A DNA stretch of 48,614 bases from Deltaproteobacteria bacterium. Lineage in GTDB: Bacteria > Myxococcota_A > UBA9160 > UBA4427. The notes under the pieces were generated by a model. The model was not told the DNA's origin. It was given only the letters and a program-made list of their open reading frames with translations, and searched no databases. Both the position numbers and the translations under genes were made by a program. The stretch covers positions 1 through 48,614 of the forward strand of contig JAFDEK010000016.1 in the NCBI GenBank assembly GCA_019310385.1. The letters run 5' to 3'. Below are positions 40,544 through 48,614 of the stretch, one piece after another. The number at the start of each line of letters is the position of its first letter. The first letter of the stretch is position 1.

Positions 40544-41691
40544 CAGAGACCCAGCTCCCTGGTCAGTGGCCTTACCACCCTTCCTTCGGTAAGAAAGTGA
40601 ACTCCGGCGCCTACCACGCTATCCCCCGGTTCCAGGCCTTCTCTGATCACGATGCCGTAGGGCGAGATCGGTCCCACGGCAACGCGTCGCCGACTGATCG
40701 TCATGGATTCGGAGTCTACGAGCCACACATAGGCGACCCCGTCCTCGAGCGGTGCATCATCGGGCGAAAACACCGCCTCGACCGGCAGGTAGATACCGGG
40801 GCCGACATCGCCCAGCTCTGCGAGGTCCACGTGGACCTTGGCGTTCATGCCAGCCAGAACCTCCAGGCCCCCAGGCGCCGGCATGGATACCACCGTGCGG
40901 TAGGTCAGCGTCGCCGGATCCGGTTGCGTCTCCGCCTCACTGATCGAGGCTGGGTAGCGTTTGCCCCGTTGCGTTTCGAACTCGATCTCGTAAGCCTTAC
41001 GGTCGCTTTCGCCGGCGCGGAATGCCGCCTTTACGTTGGCCGAGATCCGCGCCATCACGGCGGTGGGTACGTGGATCTCCACATCGATCTTCTCGGCGTC
41101 TTCCAGCACCGCAATGGGCTCGTCAGCGCGCACGGTTTCATGATTCCGTACGTACACCCGGGCAATGCGCCCGCGAAAGGGCGCGCGCAGCTCGGTGTAA
41201 CTCAAGTTGGTCTGCGCCTGCCGGAGCTCGGCCTGCTTGGATTCGTACCTGGCTCTCAGACGGTCGTAGTCGGTCTCCGACAGAACGTCCTCTTCTAACA
41301 GCCTTGCACCGCGCTTGTACTGCTGGTCGGCCAGTCGGAAACTGGCTTTCGCATTATCGACTGCATTCTGGAAATCGGTCGGGTCCAGCGCGGCCAGCAA
41401 ATCGCCCGCTTCCACCATGGCTCCCACCTGATGGATGACAGGGAGACTCTCCAGCCAGCCACCGACGCGGAATGCGAGCACCGTGGCCTGTGCCGAGATG
41501 ACCACCCCGGGAAATACTCGCTCGAGCTTCGCGCTCGGATCGGGGATCTCAATGATCTTTGCGGGCCGCACCGGGGGCGGCGCTGCCTCTTCGTCCGCAT
41601 GCCGTGAGCAAGAGGCCAGCATTGCGACCAGGGGGATCAGTATGGCAACCATCGGGTTGTGGAACACCGAAGTCCGCGTGTGTTTCTTCAT
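40543..41691 (-). CDS. RND periplasmic adaptor (membrane fusion protein), system 1
   Basis: A 382-residue HlyD/AcrA-family adaptor. MKKHTRTSVFHNPMVAILIPLVAMLASC is a lipoprotein signal (Cys28). The lipoyl-like halves are VISAQATVLAFRVGGWLESLPVIHQVGAMVEAGDLLAALDP and LSYTELRAPFRGRIARVYVRNHETVRADEPI, enclosing a helical hairpin (FRLADQQYKRGARLLEEDVLSETDYDRLRARYESKQAEL); beta-barrel and membrane-proximal domains follow. It bridges the permease to an outer-membrane channel. It is first of the two-gene unit and shares its lower G+C. Confidence 0.92.
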   Translation of the reverse strand: MKKHTRTSVFHNPMVAILIPLVAMLASCSRHADEEAAPPPVRPAKIIEIPDPSAKLERVFPGVVISAQATVLAFRVGGWLESLPVIHQVGAMVEAGDLLAALDPTDFQNAVDNAKASFRLADQQYKRGARLLEEDVLSETDYDRLRARYESKQAELRQAQTNLSYTELRAPFRGRIARVYVRNHETVRADEPIAVLEDAEKIDVEIHVPTAVMARISANVKAAFRAGESDRKAYEIEFETQRGKRYPASISEAETQPDPATLTYRTVVSMPAPGGLEVLAGMNAKVHVDLAELGDVGPGIYLPVEAVFSPDDAPLEDGVAYVWLVDSESMTISRRRVAVGPISPYGIVIREGLEPGDSVVGAGVHFLTEGRVVRPLTRELGL

Positions 41692-41889
41692 GCCGTTCAG
41701 CCGCCCTGTCTCTTGGGTTGTGTTGGGGAAATCCGTGCTGGCAAAGGTCCATCGGATGGACCGACCGAAGCTCCGACCCGTGAGCGCGCTCGGCCCGACC
41801 GTACCGGCGAGAAGCTCGCGGCCACATCGCGCAGCGTAGCACCTGCCCTCGGGCGCTCGGCATCTGGCGCGTGGGAATGGAGGCTGCCG

Positions 41890-44800
41890 CTACGCGGGCT
41901 CCGCCGCGGTCGCACCGGCGGACGCGGCACTCCCCTTCCCCGCCTCGAGCTCCGCCGCACCTCCCGCGCCGCCGTAGGGGATGCGGAAGAAGGTGGCGTA
42001 GAGAACCGGGACGAGGATCATGGTGAGCAGGGTCGCGAAGCTGAGGCCCGCCATGATGGTCACCGCCATGGCGACGAAGAAGGCGTCGCTCAGCAGGGGG
42101 ATCATGCCCAGCACCGTGGTGAGGGCCGCCATGGCGACGGGGCGCAGCCTGCTGACCCCGGAGTCGACGATGGCGCCAAAGGGGTCCTTGCCCTCGCGGA
42201 TCTCGAGGTCGATCTGGTCGATGAGCACGATGGCGTTCTTGATCAGCATGCCCGAGAGGCTCATGAAGCCCAGGAGCGCCATGAAGCCGAAGGGCTGCTT
42301 GGTGGCAAGCAGTCCCCAGGTGACGCCGATGATGGCCAGGGGCACGCAGAGCCAGATGATCAGGGGCTGGCGCAGGGCGTTGAAGAGGCCGATCACCACC
42401 AGGATCATCAGGAGCAGGAAGACGGGGATGGTGGCGGCGAGGCCCTGTTGGGCGTTATCGGAGCTCTCCCACTCGCCGCCCTTCTCGATCACGTAACCCG
42501 GCGGCAGCGGGATCTCGTCGACCTTGGTCATCAGGCGCGCAAGGAGGACACTGGCCGTCCCGGACGCCTCGTCACAGTGGACCGTGATGGTGCGTTTGCG
42601 GTTGCGCCGCATCACGTTGGTGTCCTCGAAGATCGTGTCGAAGCCCGAGATGACCTGCCGTATGGGGATGAAGGCCGCGGCCGCGTAGCTCCAGATCTGC
42701 AGGTTCTGCATGCTCGCCACGTCGCCCCGCTCCGCCTCGGGCGCCCGCGCGATGATGGGAAGCAGCTCGTCTCCCTCGCGGTAGACCCCGACCTGGAGGC
42801 CCTCGAAGCCCATGCGCAGATTCTCGGAGAGCTGGGGCCGGGTGATGCCGTTGAGGTTGGCCTGCTCCTCGGCGATGCGGGGCACGATGCGCTTCACCGG
42901 GTCGCGCCAGTCGATGCGGATACCCTTGGCGCTGCCGTCCTCGAACATGATGGTTTCGATCTCGCTGGCGATGCGCCGCAGCTCCTTCGGATCGTCCCCG
43001 ATCGCGCGGATCTGGATCTTGCCGCCGTCGCCCGGCCCCAGCCGGAACTTCTTCCCCACCGACTGGGTGCTGGGAAAGGCCTCCTTCAGATGGGCCTCGA
43101 CCTCGGCAACGATGCGGTCGATCTGCGTGTAGTCCTCCACGTCCACCAGGAACTGCGCGTAGGCGGGGTTCGCCTTCTCCGATTCATAGGTGACGAGGAA
43201 GCGCATGGCGCCCTGCCCCAACACGGAGGTCACGTGGGTCACTCCGTCGACCGTGTGCAGGTACTCCTCCACCTTCGCGGACTCGGCCTGGGTCTCCTCG
43301 ATCCGCGTGCCCTGGGGCATCCAGAAGTCGAGCATGAACTGCGGCCGGGTGGAGTTCGGGAAGAAGCTCTGGTCGACGTAGCCGAAGCCCCAGAGCGAGA
43401 CGGCAAAGAGGCCCAGCACCACGGCGATGGTGAGACCCCGAAAGCGCAGGCAGAAGTGGAGAACGGTCCGATAGAGGCCGTAGCCGGCACCACCGTACTC
43501 GTCCTCGGCGGGCTTCCCCATTCCGGCCGCCCCGGCCTTCTCCTGCTTGGGCGAGAGGAAGAGGATGCAGAGCAGCGGCGTCACCGTGACCGCGGTCACC
43601 CAGGAGAGCATCAGCGACGCAAAGACCACCTGGAAGAGGGAGCGGCAGAACTCGCCGGTGCTGTCCTGGGAGGTGCCGATGGCCGCAAAGGCAAGCACGG
43701 CAACGACAGTCGCGCCGAGGAGCGGCATGGCGTTCTGGCTCACCACGTCCAGGGCGGCCTGCTCGGGCTCCTCTCCCCGCGCCGATCTCACGAGGAAGCC
43801 GTCCACGATCACGATGGCGTTGTCGACCAGCATGCCCAGGGAGATGATGAGTGCACCCAGGGAGATGCGCTCGAGGGCGACGCCCCAGGGCTGCATCACG
43901 ATGAAGGTCCCGCAGATCGTCAGGAAGAGGATGAATCCGATCAGCACGCCGCTACGCAGCCCCATGAAGAAGAGCAGCACGACGACGACGATGAGAACCG
44001 CCTGGTACAAGCTCACGACGAAGTTGTCGATGGCCTTGACCACGGCGTCGGACTGAAGCGAGATGACCCCCACTTCAACGCCGGCGGGGAAGAACTGAGC
44101 CAGCTCTTTGGAGCGCTTCTCGATGGCCTCGCCCATGACGACCACGTTGCCGCCGGCAACCGTCGAGATACCGATCCCGATCGCAGGCGCACCGTCGTAG
44201 AACACCATGGCATCCGGCGGCTCTTCGTAGCCGCGCCGGATCGTCGCGACATCGCGCAGATAGATCTGCCGCTCGCCCCCGCCGGTCAGGAGAATCGAGC
44301 CAAAGGCTTCCACGGTCTCGAGGTTGCCCGTGGGCTCGATGGAGATGCGCTCGGGGCCGAACTCCACCTTGCCCGCGTCGGAGACGATGTTCTTGGCCTG
44401 GAGCTCCTTCGCGATGGTCTCGGGCGGGATGCCGAGCTGGGACATTCGATCGCGATTGAGCTCGATATAGATGACTTCACGGATGTTCGCGAAGATCTGC
44501 ACCTTGGCGACGTCCTGCACCAGGGTGAACTCCCTGCGCAGGAACTTCGCCAACTCGTAGAGCTCCCGGTGGCTGTACTCGTTGCCGTAGAGCGCGAAGA
44601 AGACGCCCCAGACATCACCGAAGTCGTCGACGACCAGAGACGGACCGGCGCCGGGTGGCAGATCCTTCTGGACGTCGCTGACCTTGCGCCGCAGCTCGTC
44701 CCACACCTGGGGCAGGCCGGTCTTGTCGTACTTGTCCTTGATTTCGACGGTGACCGTCGACTTGCCGCGCTCGGAGCGCGACTCCTTGATGCGCTTGAGC

Positions 44801-45027
44801 TGGCCCAGCTGCTGCACCGCCTGCTCGATCTTGTCGGTGACCTCCTCCTCGACCTCGTAGGGCGAGGCGCCCGGGTAGGGGGTGATCACCAGGGCCTGCT
44901 TGATGGTGAACTCGGGGTCCTCGAGGCGGGCCAGGCCCTCGTAGGCCATCAGGCCAGCGCCGATGGTCACCACGGTGAGGGTGAGGGTAATGACGCGCTT
45001 CTCAATGGCGAACTCGGCGATTTTCAT
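41890..45027 (-). CDS. RND efflux permease, system 2
   Basis: A 1045-residue RND exporter paralogous to system 1 (same start plan MKIAEFAIEKRVITLTLTV, EDPEFTIKQALVITPYPGASPYEVEEEV). TM4 has LGMLVDNAIVIVDG, again a single Asp, and TM10 SGMLIKNAIVLIDQ. Hydrophobic segments and two periplasmic domains are complete. A small-residue C-terminal tail (GGAGGAAELEAGKGSAASAGATAAEPA) is unlike system 1. G+C is like the rest of the window (82 of 120 bases in two sampled lines, 42001-42060 and 42121-42180). It follows its adaptor by 11 bp. Confidence 0.94.
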   Translation of the reverse strand: MKIAEFAIEKRVITLTLTVVTIGAGLMAYEGLARLEDPEFTIKQALVITPYPGASPYEVEEEVTDKIEQAVQQLGQLKRIKESRSERGKSTVTVEIKDKYDKTGLPQVWDELRRKVSDVQKDLPPGAGPSLVVDDFGDVWGVFFALYGNEYSHRELYELAKFLRREFTLVQDVAKVQIFANIREVIYIELNRDRMSQLGIPPETIAKELQAKNIVSDAGKVEFGPERISIEPTGNLETVEAFGSILLTGGGERQIYLRDVATIRRGYEEPPDAMVFYDGAPAIGIGISTVAGGNVVVMGEAIEKRSKELAQFFPAGVEVGVISLQSDAVVKAIDNFVVSLYQAVLIVVVVLLFFMGLRSGVLIGFILFLTICGTFIVMQPWGVALERISLGALIISLGMLVDNAIVIVDGFLVRSARGEEPEQAALDVVSQNAMPLLGATVVAVLAFAAIGTSQDSTGEFCRSLFQVVFASLMLSWVTAVTVTPLLCILFLSPKQEKAGAAGMGKPAEDEYGGAGYGLYRTVLHFCLRFRGLTIAVVLGLFAVSLWGFGYVDQSFFPNSTRPQFMLDFWMPQGTRIEETQAESAKVEEYLHTVDGVTHVTSVLGQGAMRFLVTYESEKANPAYAQFLVDVEDYTQIDRIVAEVEAHLKEAFPSTQSVGKKFRLGPGDGGKIQIRAIGDDPKELRRIASEIETIMFEDGSAKGIRIDWRDPVKRIVPRIAEEQANLNGITRPQLSENLRMGFEGLQVGVYREGDELLPIIARAPEAERGDVASMQNLQIWSYAAAAFIPIRQVISGFDTIFEDTNVMRRNRKRTITVHCDEASGTASVLLARLMTKVDEIPLPPGYVIEKGGEWESSDNAQQGLAATIPVFLLLMILVVIGLFNALRQPLIIWLCVPLAIIGVTWGLLATKQPFGFMALLGFMSLSGMLIKNAIVLIDQIDLEIREGKDPFGAIVDSGVSRLRPVAMAALTTVLGMIPLLSDAFFVAMAVTIMAGLSFATLLTMILVPVLYATFFRIPYGGAGGAAELEAGKGSAASAGATAAEPA

Positions 45028-45038
45028 GGCCCGTCCGC

Positions 45039-46154
45039 CTACTTGCGCCCGTAGCGGCGAACCCGGGCGCCGTCGCGCAGGTTCTGGATGCCCGACGTGG
45101 CGACGAGATCACCAACCTCGAGTCCCGAGGTGATCTCGATGAGATCGCCCTTGAGTCCGCCGACGCTGACGCGGGCCGGGCGAACCACCATCTCCTCCGG
45201 GTCCACCCTCCAAACCATTGGCTGCTCTTCATCGTCCGCCGTGACCGCGATGCCCGGCACCCAGTGGCTGCCGGCGGAGCCGGAGAGCTGGGCGATCAGC
45301 TTGGCCGTCATGCCGGGCAGCACGTTCAGGCCGGTGGGATAGGGGAAGTAGAAGGTCGCCTCGAAGGTGCGCGTGACGGGATCCGCCACCTGGGAAATCT
45401 CCCAGACCTTCGCGTCGAATTTCCGGTCGGGCAGGCTGCTCACCACGACCTGTGGGCGGAGCTTCGCCGTGATCTCCTCGTTCGTCTCGCTCTTCCTCTC
45501 GCCGCCCATGTCGGATTCGGGCACCGTGACCCGGGTCTTGAGCTTGCTGAGGTCCTGGAGGATCAGGACCGGCTGCTTGGCGCGAACGTTCTCGAAGTCG
45601 TCGACGAGCTTGCGCGCCACCACACCGGCAAAGGGTGCAGTGAGCGCCGCGTCCTCGAGGGCCTTGTTGGCCTGGCGGAGCTCGGCCTCGCGGACCTTGA
45701 AGTGCTGCTCCCTGGCCTCGAACTCGGCCTTGGAGCTGACTCCCTCTTTGAGGAGCTTCTCGTAACGCTTGTAATCCGCGAAGGCCCGGGCGCGGTTCGC
45801 CTGGGCCTTCTTGACGTCGGCCTCGAAATCCCGGAGGTCGAGGCGCGCGAGCACGAAGCCTTTCTCGACCGGCTGCCCCTCCACGAAGTTGAGCTCGATG
45901 ATCTTTCCCGGCACCTCGAAGCCCATCTCGGAGTGCTGCCAGGCCTGGATGCGCCCGGGGTACTCGCGCGTCTCGCCGGTCTCCGCCGAGCCAATCTCGA
46001 CCATCTTCACATTGAGGACCTGCGGCTCGGGGGGCGGCGCCTCCTCTTCACCGCACGCCACGGCGAGCAGCGACACCGTGGCGAGAGCGAGGATGCCCCC
46101 TCGGCCCGGGCGCCCGAGCGGAGAAGGGAGAAGAAATCGAAGAGATCGATGCAT
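45039..46154 (-). CDS. RND periplasmic adaptor (membrane fusion protein), system 2
   Basis: A 371-residue lipoprotein adaptor. The signal MHRSLRFLLPSPLGRPGRGGILALATVSLLAVAC ends at lipobox Cys34. Lipoyl-domain halves flank a coiled hairpin (DFEADVKKAQANRARAFADYKRYEKLLKEGVSSKAEFEAREQHFKVREAELRQANKAL), and the typical ALTAPFAGVVARKLVDDFENVRAKQPVL follows. ATG 46154 is chosen because upstream in-frame codons do not form a signal sequence. First gene of the second efflux unit; no regulator or TolC partner is adjacent. Confidence 0.92.
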   Translation of the reverse strand: MHRSLRFLLPSPLGRPGRGGILALATVSLLAVACGEEEAPPPEPQVLNVKMVEIGSAETGETREYPGRIQAWQHSEMGFEVPGKIIELNFVEGQPVEKGFVLARLDLRDFEADVKKAQANRARAFADYKRYEKLLKEGVSSKAEFEAREQHFKVREAELRQANKALEDAALTAPFAGVVARKLVDDFENVRAKQPVLILQDLSKLKTRVTVPESDMGGERKSETNEEITAKLRPQVVVSSLPDRKFDAKVWEISQVADPVTRTFEATFYFPYPTGLNVLPGMTAKLIAQLSGSAGSHWVPGIAVTADDEEQPMVWRVDPEEMVVRPARVSVGGLKGDLIEITSGLEVGDLVATSGIQNLRDGARVRRYGRK

Positions 46155-46325
46155 GGAAACGGCTACTCCTGGAGAGCTGACTTCGCACTGCGAAAATCCA
46201 AAAGCACCACGCACTGCGCGGCGCCGGCCGACCGGAGCATAACACCGATGGCTGCCCAACGTAGCTAACGGGGTTGGGGGGGGATGGGGGGAGTCGAGCG
46301 AATCGCCCGCCGCGGCAGCCGTGGA

Positions 46326-48467
46326 TCACGCCGGTCGAACCGCCACCGGGATCGCGGTCTGCCGGGCCATGCCCGTGATGGCGTCGTAGTCGCGGTCCGT
46401 CGCCACGAGGCGGCTCGTATTGCTGCCCGACTTGCGCACGTCGCCGTCCTCGAGATCCCCGTCGCCCCAGCAGTGGGACATGGAGACGACGCCGCTGCGA
46501 ACCTCGTCGGTGGCCTCCGCGACCGCGACGATGCGATCCTGGTCCGATTCGATCGAAATCAGGTCACCCGACCCGATCCCCAGCTCCTCGAGATCGACGG
46601 CGTTCATGTAGGCCGAATTGGTCGTGCCGCCCTGCTCCTGGGACTGGGGGAAGTCCTGGCCCACGGAGTTCTGGAAGTGTCGCAGCCGGCGGCAGATGAG
46701 CAGGTGGGTGAAAGCACCCTCCTGCTCGGCCGCGATGGGCTCACCGCGCACCTCGCGCAGTTCCTCGCAGATCCCCTCCGGTGCGCACTGCAGGCGCGCC
46801 TCGATGCCGGGAATCGGCGGCGCGACTTCGAGCACCTGGTCTTCGTAGACGTGCCCGCCGGACTTCGCGCGTACCTCGTCGTAGGAGACGCGGGTTTCGG
46901 GCCGGATTCGCTTCAACACCTCGAGCTTCGTCGCTCCGGCCCCGGTATCGATGGCACCGCCGGCAAGCTCGATCTCGCTGCCCAGTCGCTTCGCGAGACC
47001 GATGAAGAGCTCCCAGTCCTCGAGGACATCGAAGTCGGGCTCCACCACCTTGTGGGTGTAGAAGGCGTAAGGCTCCTCGTAGAAGGGATCCGTGAAGTCC
47101 GTCGCATCCTCGCGTTCGAAGGGATGTCGCGCGGCGATCACGTAGTCGGCCCGGCGCGCCGTCGCGCTCATGGCGATGTCGATGCACACCAAGAGGTCGA
47201 GAGACTCGAGGGCGCGAATCATGTTGCACGAATCCGGAGCCGCGACGGCGGGATTGCCGCCGACGACCATGAGAGCGCGGATCTGCCCCTCGCCGGGCTC
47301 CAGGATCTCTTCGGCCAGGGTCGCCGTGGGCATCTCCTCGAAGAGCTGATAGAGCCCCCGGAAGCGCGACTTGCGCCCCTTCCCGAAGCCGAAGAAGGGA
47401 GGCAGCAGGGCGGGCGCGATGGGCTGGGCCGTGCGCGGCAGCGGCGGCGTGAAGACGCCGGGGTTCGTCAGCGCCTCGCCCTCGCGGTTGTGACGACCGC
47501 ACACGGTATTGAGGCAGGAAATCAGGTGCTCGGTGAGGCTCGGATGGGGCGCCATGTCGGGACCGGTCCCCGAAGACGCCGAGCCCCGGGGCCCCGCGGC
47601 GAAGAGCCGGGCCGCCTCGATCATCTGCTCCGCCGGCACCCCCGCTCGGCGCTCCACGTAGTCCGGGGTGAAGTCCGCGATGGCGGCGCGAAGCTCGTCG
47701 ATCCCCTCCACGTGCTCGTTGCAAAACTCCACGTCGTGGAGCCCCTCGTCGAGGATCACCCGCAGCATGCCGGCCAGCAGGGTCGGGTCCTCGCCGGGGC
47801 GGATCTGCAGGTGAAGGTCGGCGCGGCGCGCCGACTCGCTGCGGCGCGGATCGATGACGATGAGCTCGAGGCCGCGCTTCTTCGCGTCGTTGAGGCGCTT
47901 CACCGGGTTGAAGCCGGGGATGCCCCCCGGAAGCGTGAGGCCCGAGATCACCGGGTTGTTCCCGATGGAGAGCGCCACGTCGGCGCTCGCAAAGGTGTGC
48001 CCTCCCCCGCCCCAGAGGCCATGGCGCGCCACGGCGATGATCTTCGAGGGCTGGTCGATGGTCATGGTCGAATAGACCGAGCTCGACCCGATGCCCTTGT
48101 GCCAGGCATGGAGCATCGCGTGGGTGGCCGAGTTGAAGAAGCCCGCCGTTCCCTGGTAGCTCCCGACGGCGTCGGGCCCGTGGGCTTCCATGAGCCCGCC
48201 CAGGCGCTCGGCGATCTCATCCATGGCCTGCTCGCTGGAGATGGGCTCGTAGCTGCCATCGGCCTGGCGCTTGAGGCACGAGCGCAACCGCTGGGGCCCG
48301 TGGAGCTGATGGCCGACCTGGCGTCCCTTGATACAGGTGTAGCCGCCGGTGGCGGAGTCGCTCTTGTCGCCCCGCACGGCGACCACCTGCTCGTCTTCCA
48401 CGTCCACATCGAGGGCGCAGTAGGCCGAGCACATTCGGCAGAAGGTCTTCTTCGTTTCGAGAGCCAC
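46326..48467 (-). CDS. Molybdopterin-dependent oxidoreductase, catalytic subunit
   Basis: A 713-residue member of the DMSO reductase/formate dehydrogenase superfamily. An N-terminal [4Fe-4S] motif is C10-x2-C13-x3-C17-x27-C45. bis-MGD-binding landmarks follow: GSYQGTAGFFNSATHAMLHAWHK, SIGNNPVISG, VIDPRRSESARRADLHLQIRPGEDPTLLAGMLRVI, LMVVGGNPAVAAPDSCNM, and a C-terminal dinucleotide-binding domain (TNSAYMNAVDLEELGIGSGDLISIES). In the Mo-ligand region, YSTMTIDQPSK, I see no Cys or Sec of the formate dehydrogenase type, so the ligand may be Asp or Ser. GGAGG lies 6 bases before the GTG. No Tat signal, so it is probably cytosolic. Electron partner and substrate are unknown. Confidence 0.9.
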   Translation of the reverse strand: MALETKKTFCRMCSAYCALDVDVEDEQVVAVRGDKSDSATGGYTCIKGRQVGHQLHGPQRLRSCLKRQADGSYEPISSEQAMDEIAERLGGLMEAHGPDAVGSYQGTAGFFNSATHAMLHAWHKGIGSSSVYSTMTIDQPSKIIAVARHGLWGGGGHTFASADVALSIGNNPVISGLTLPGGIPGFNPVKRLNDAKKRGLELIVIDPRRSESARRADLHLQIRPGEDPTLLAGMLRVILDEGLHDVEFCNEHVEGIDELRAAIADFTPDYVERRAGVPAEQMIEAARLFAAGPRGSASSGTGPDMAPHPSLTEHLISCLNTVCGRHNREGEALTNPGVFTPPLPRTAQPIAPALLPPFFGFGKGRKSRFRGLYQLFEEMPTATLAEEILEPGEGQIRALMVVGGNPAVAAPDSCNMIRALESLDLLVCIDIAMSATARRADYVIAARHPFEREDATDFTDPFYEEPYAFYTHKVVEPDFDVLEDWELFIGLAKRLGSEIELAGGAIDTGAGATKLEVLKRIRPETRVSYDEVRAKSGGHVYEDQVLEVAPPIPGIEARLQCAPEGICEELREVRGEPIAAEQEGAFTHLLICRRLRHFQNSVGQDFPQSQEQGGTTNSAYMNAVDLEELGIGSGDLISIESDQDRIVAVAEATDEVRSGVVSMSHCWGDGDLEDGDVRKSGSNTSRLVATDRDYDAITGMARQTAIPVAVRPA

Positions 48468-48587
48468 GGGGATCCTCCGGGAGGCGTGGGGAGCCGGAAG
48501 ATCGAGGCTACAGAGCCCCGGCCGCGGCGGCAAACCGCCCGGCAAACCACCCCACCACCGCGTCCGTGCTCCGCCCGCAGCCCCGGC

Positions 48588-48614
48588 TCACTCCTCCTCG
48601 AGGCGCTCCACCGC
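48588..48614 (-). CDS. Possible C-terminal end of an upstream gene
   Basis: On the minus strand the last 27 bases read as eight codons (A-V-E-R-L-E-E-E) followed by TGA. If real, this is the end of a gene 120 bp upstream of the molybdopterin oxidoreductase. Too short to identify. Confidence 0.3.
   Translation of the reverse strand, partial: AVERLEEE

Noticed and set aside
41659..45054. An 1131-codon rightward frame opposite RND system 2, and a 943-codon frame (1475-4306) opposite typA.
   Set aside because: Both are antisense shadows of long real genes in G/C-rich DNA; translations are His/Arg/Asp-rich with no domains.

Overview
The window is GC-rich, gene-dense bacterial chromosome with short intergenic gaps and strong G/C bias at third codon positions. 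The gene set is: Y-family and DnaE2 translesion factors of the ImuA/ImuB/DnaE2 type, a wax-ester/diacylglycerol acyltransferase, an acyl-CoA dehydrogenase remnant, SDR-type threonine dehydrogenase with its CoA ligase, a PQQ dehydrogenase, RND efflux pumps and a molybdopterin oxidoreductase. This best fits an uncultured Gram-negative of the former Deltaproteobacteria (Myxococcota- or Binatota-like). That placement is inference; there is no rRNA in the window. I found no tRNA, CRISPR array, intact transposase or prophage.

Layout. 1-5.1 kb: ThrH-type phosphatase, an SDR, an uncharacterised cysteine-bearing protein, TypA/BipA and a small soluble histidine-kinase-like protein. 5.1-10 kb: a 4x14-bp tandem repeat, a thioredoxin-like [2Fe-2S] ferredoxin and a PP2C phosphatase, then a leftward, translationally coupled operon of PfkB/adenosine-type kinase, Na+/Ca2+ exchanger-family antiporter and L-2-hydroxyglutarate-oxidase-like flavoprotein. 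10-11.6 kb: metF and purN (one-carbon metabolism). 11.6-22.2 kb: a mutagenesis cluster made of imuA-imuB, a methyltransferase, a leftward response regulator / amine-oxidase-like flavoprotein / dinB operon, an exported protein and dnaE2. imuA and dnaE2 share a nearly identical promoter/operator although 7 kb apart. 22.2-31.9 kb: a zinc-ribbon protein, a lipoprotein carboxylesterase divergent from a SufR-like regulator, a PQQ dehydrogenase divergent from WS/DGAT, and threonine-to-glycine catabolism (TDH-KBL). Three intergenic gaps here carry a REP-like palindromic repeat family. 31.9-37.4 kb: stand-alone groEL, transketolase, a small lipoprotein and a decayed acyl-CoA dehydrogenase. 37.5-46.2 kb: two MFP-RND efflux pairs in tandem, the first clearly poorer in G+C than everything around it. 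46.3-48.6 kb: a molybdopterin oxidoreductase and the last codons of another gene.

Most noteworthy: the shared imuA/dnaE2 control element with a CGAA-N7-CGAA direct repeat; the 24-bp minisatellite inserted in ImuA; the REP-like family around 22.2, 29.3 and 31.7 kb; a run of three palindromes behind imuB; and several genes whose -10-like hexamer lies 6-8 bases before the start codon with no Shine-Dalgarno, suggesting leaderless mRNAs.
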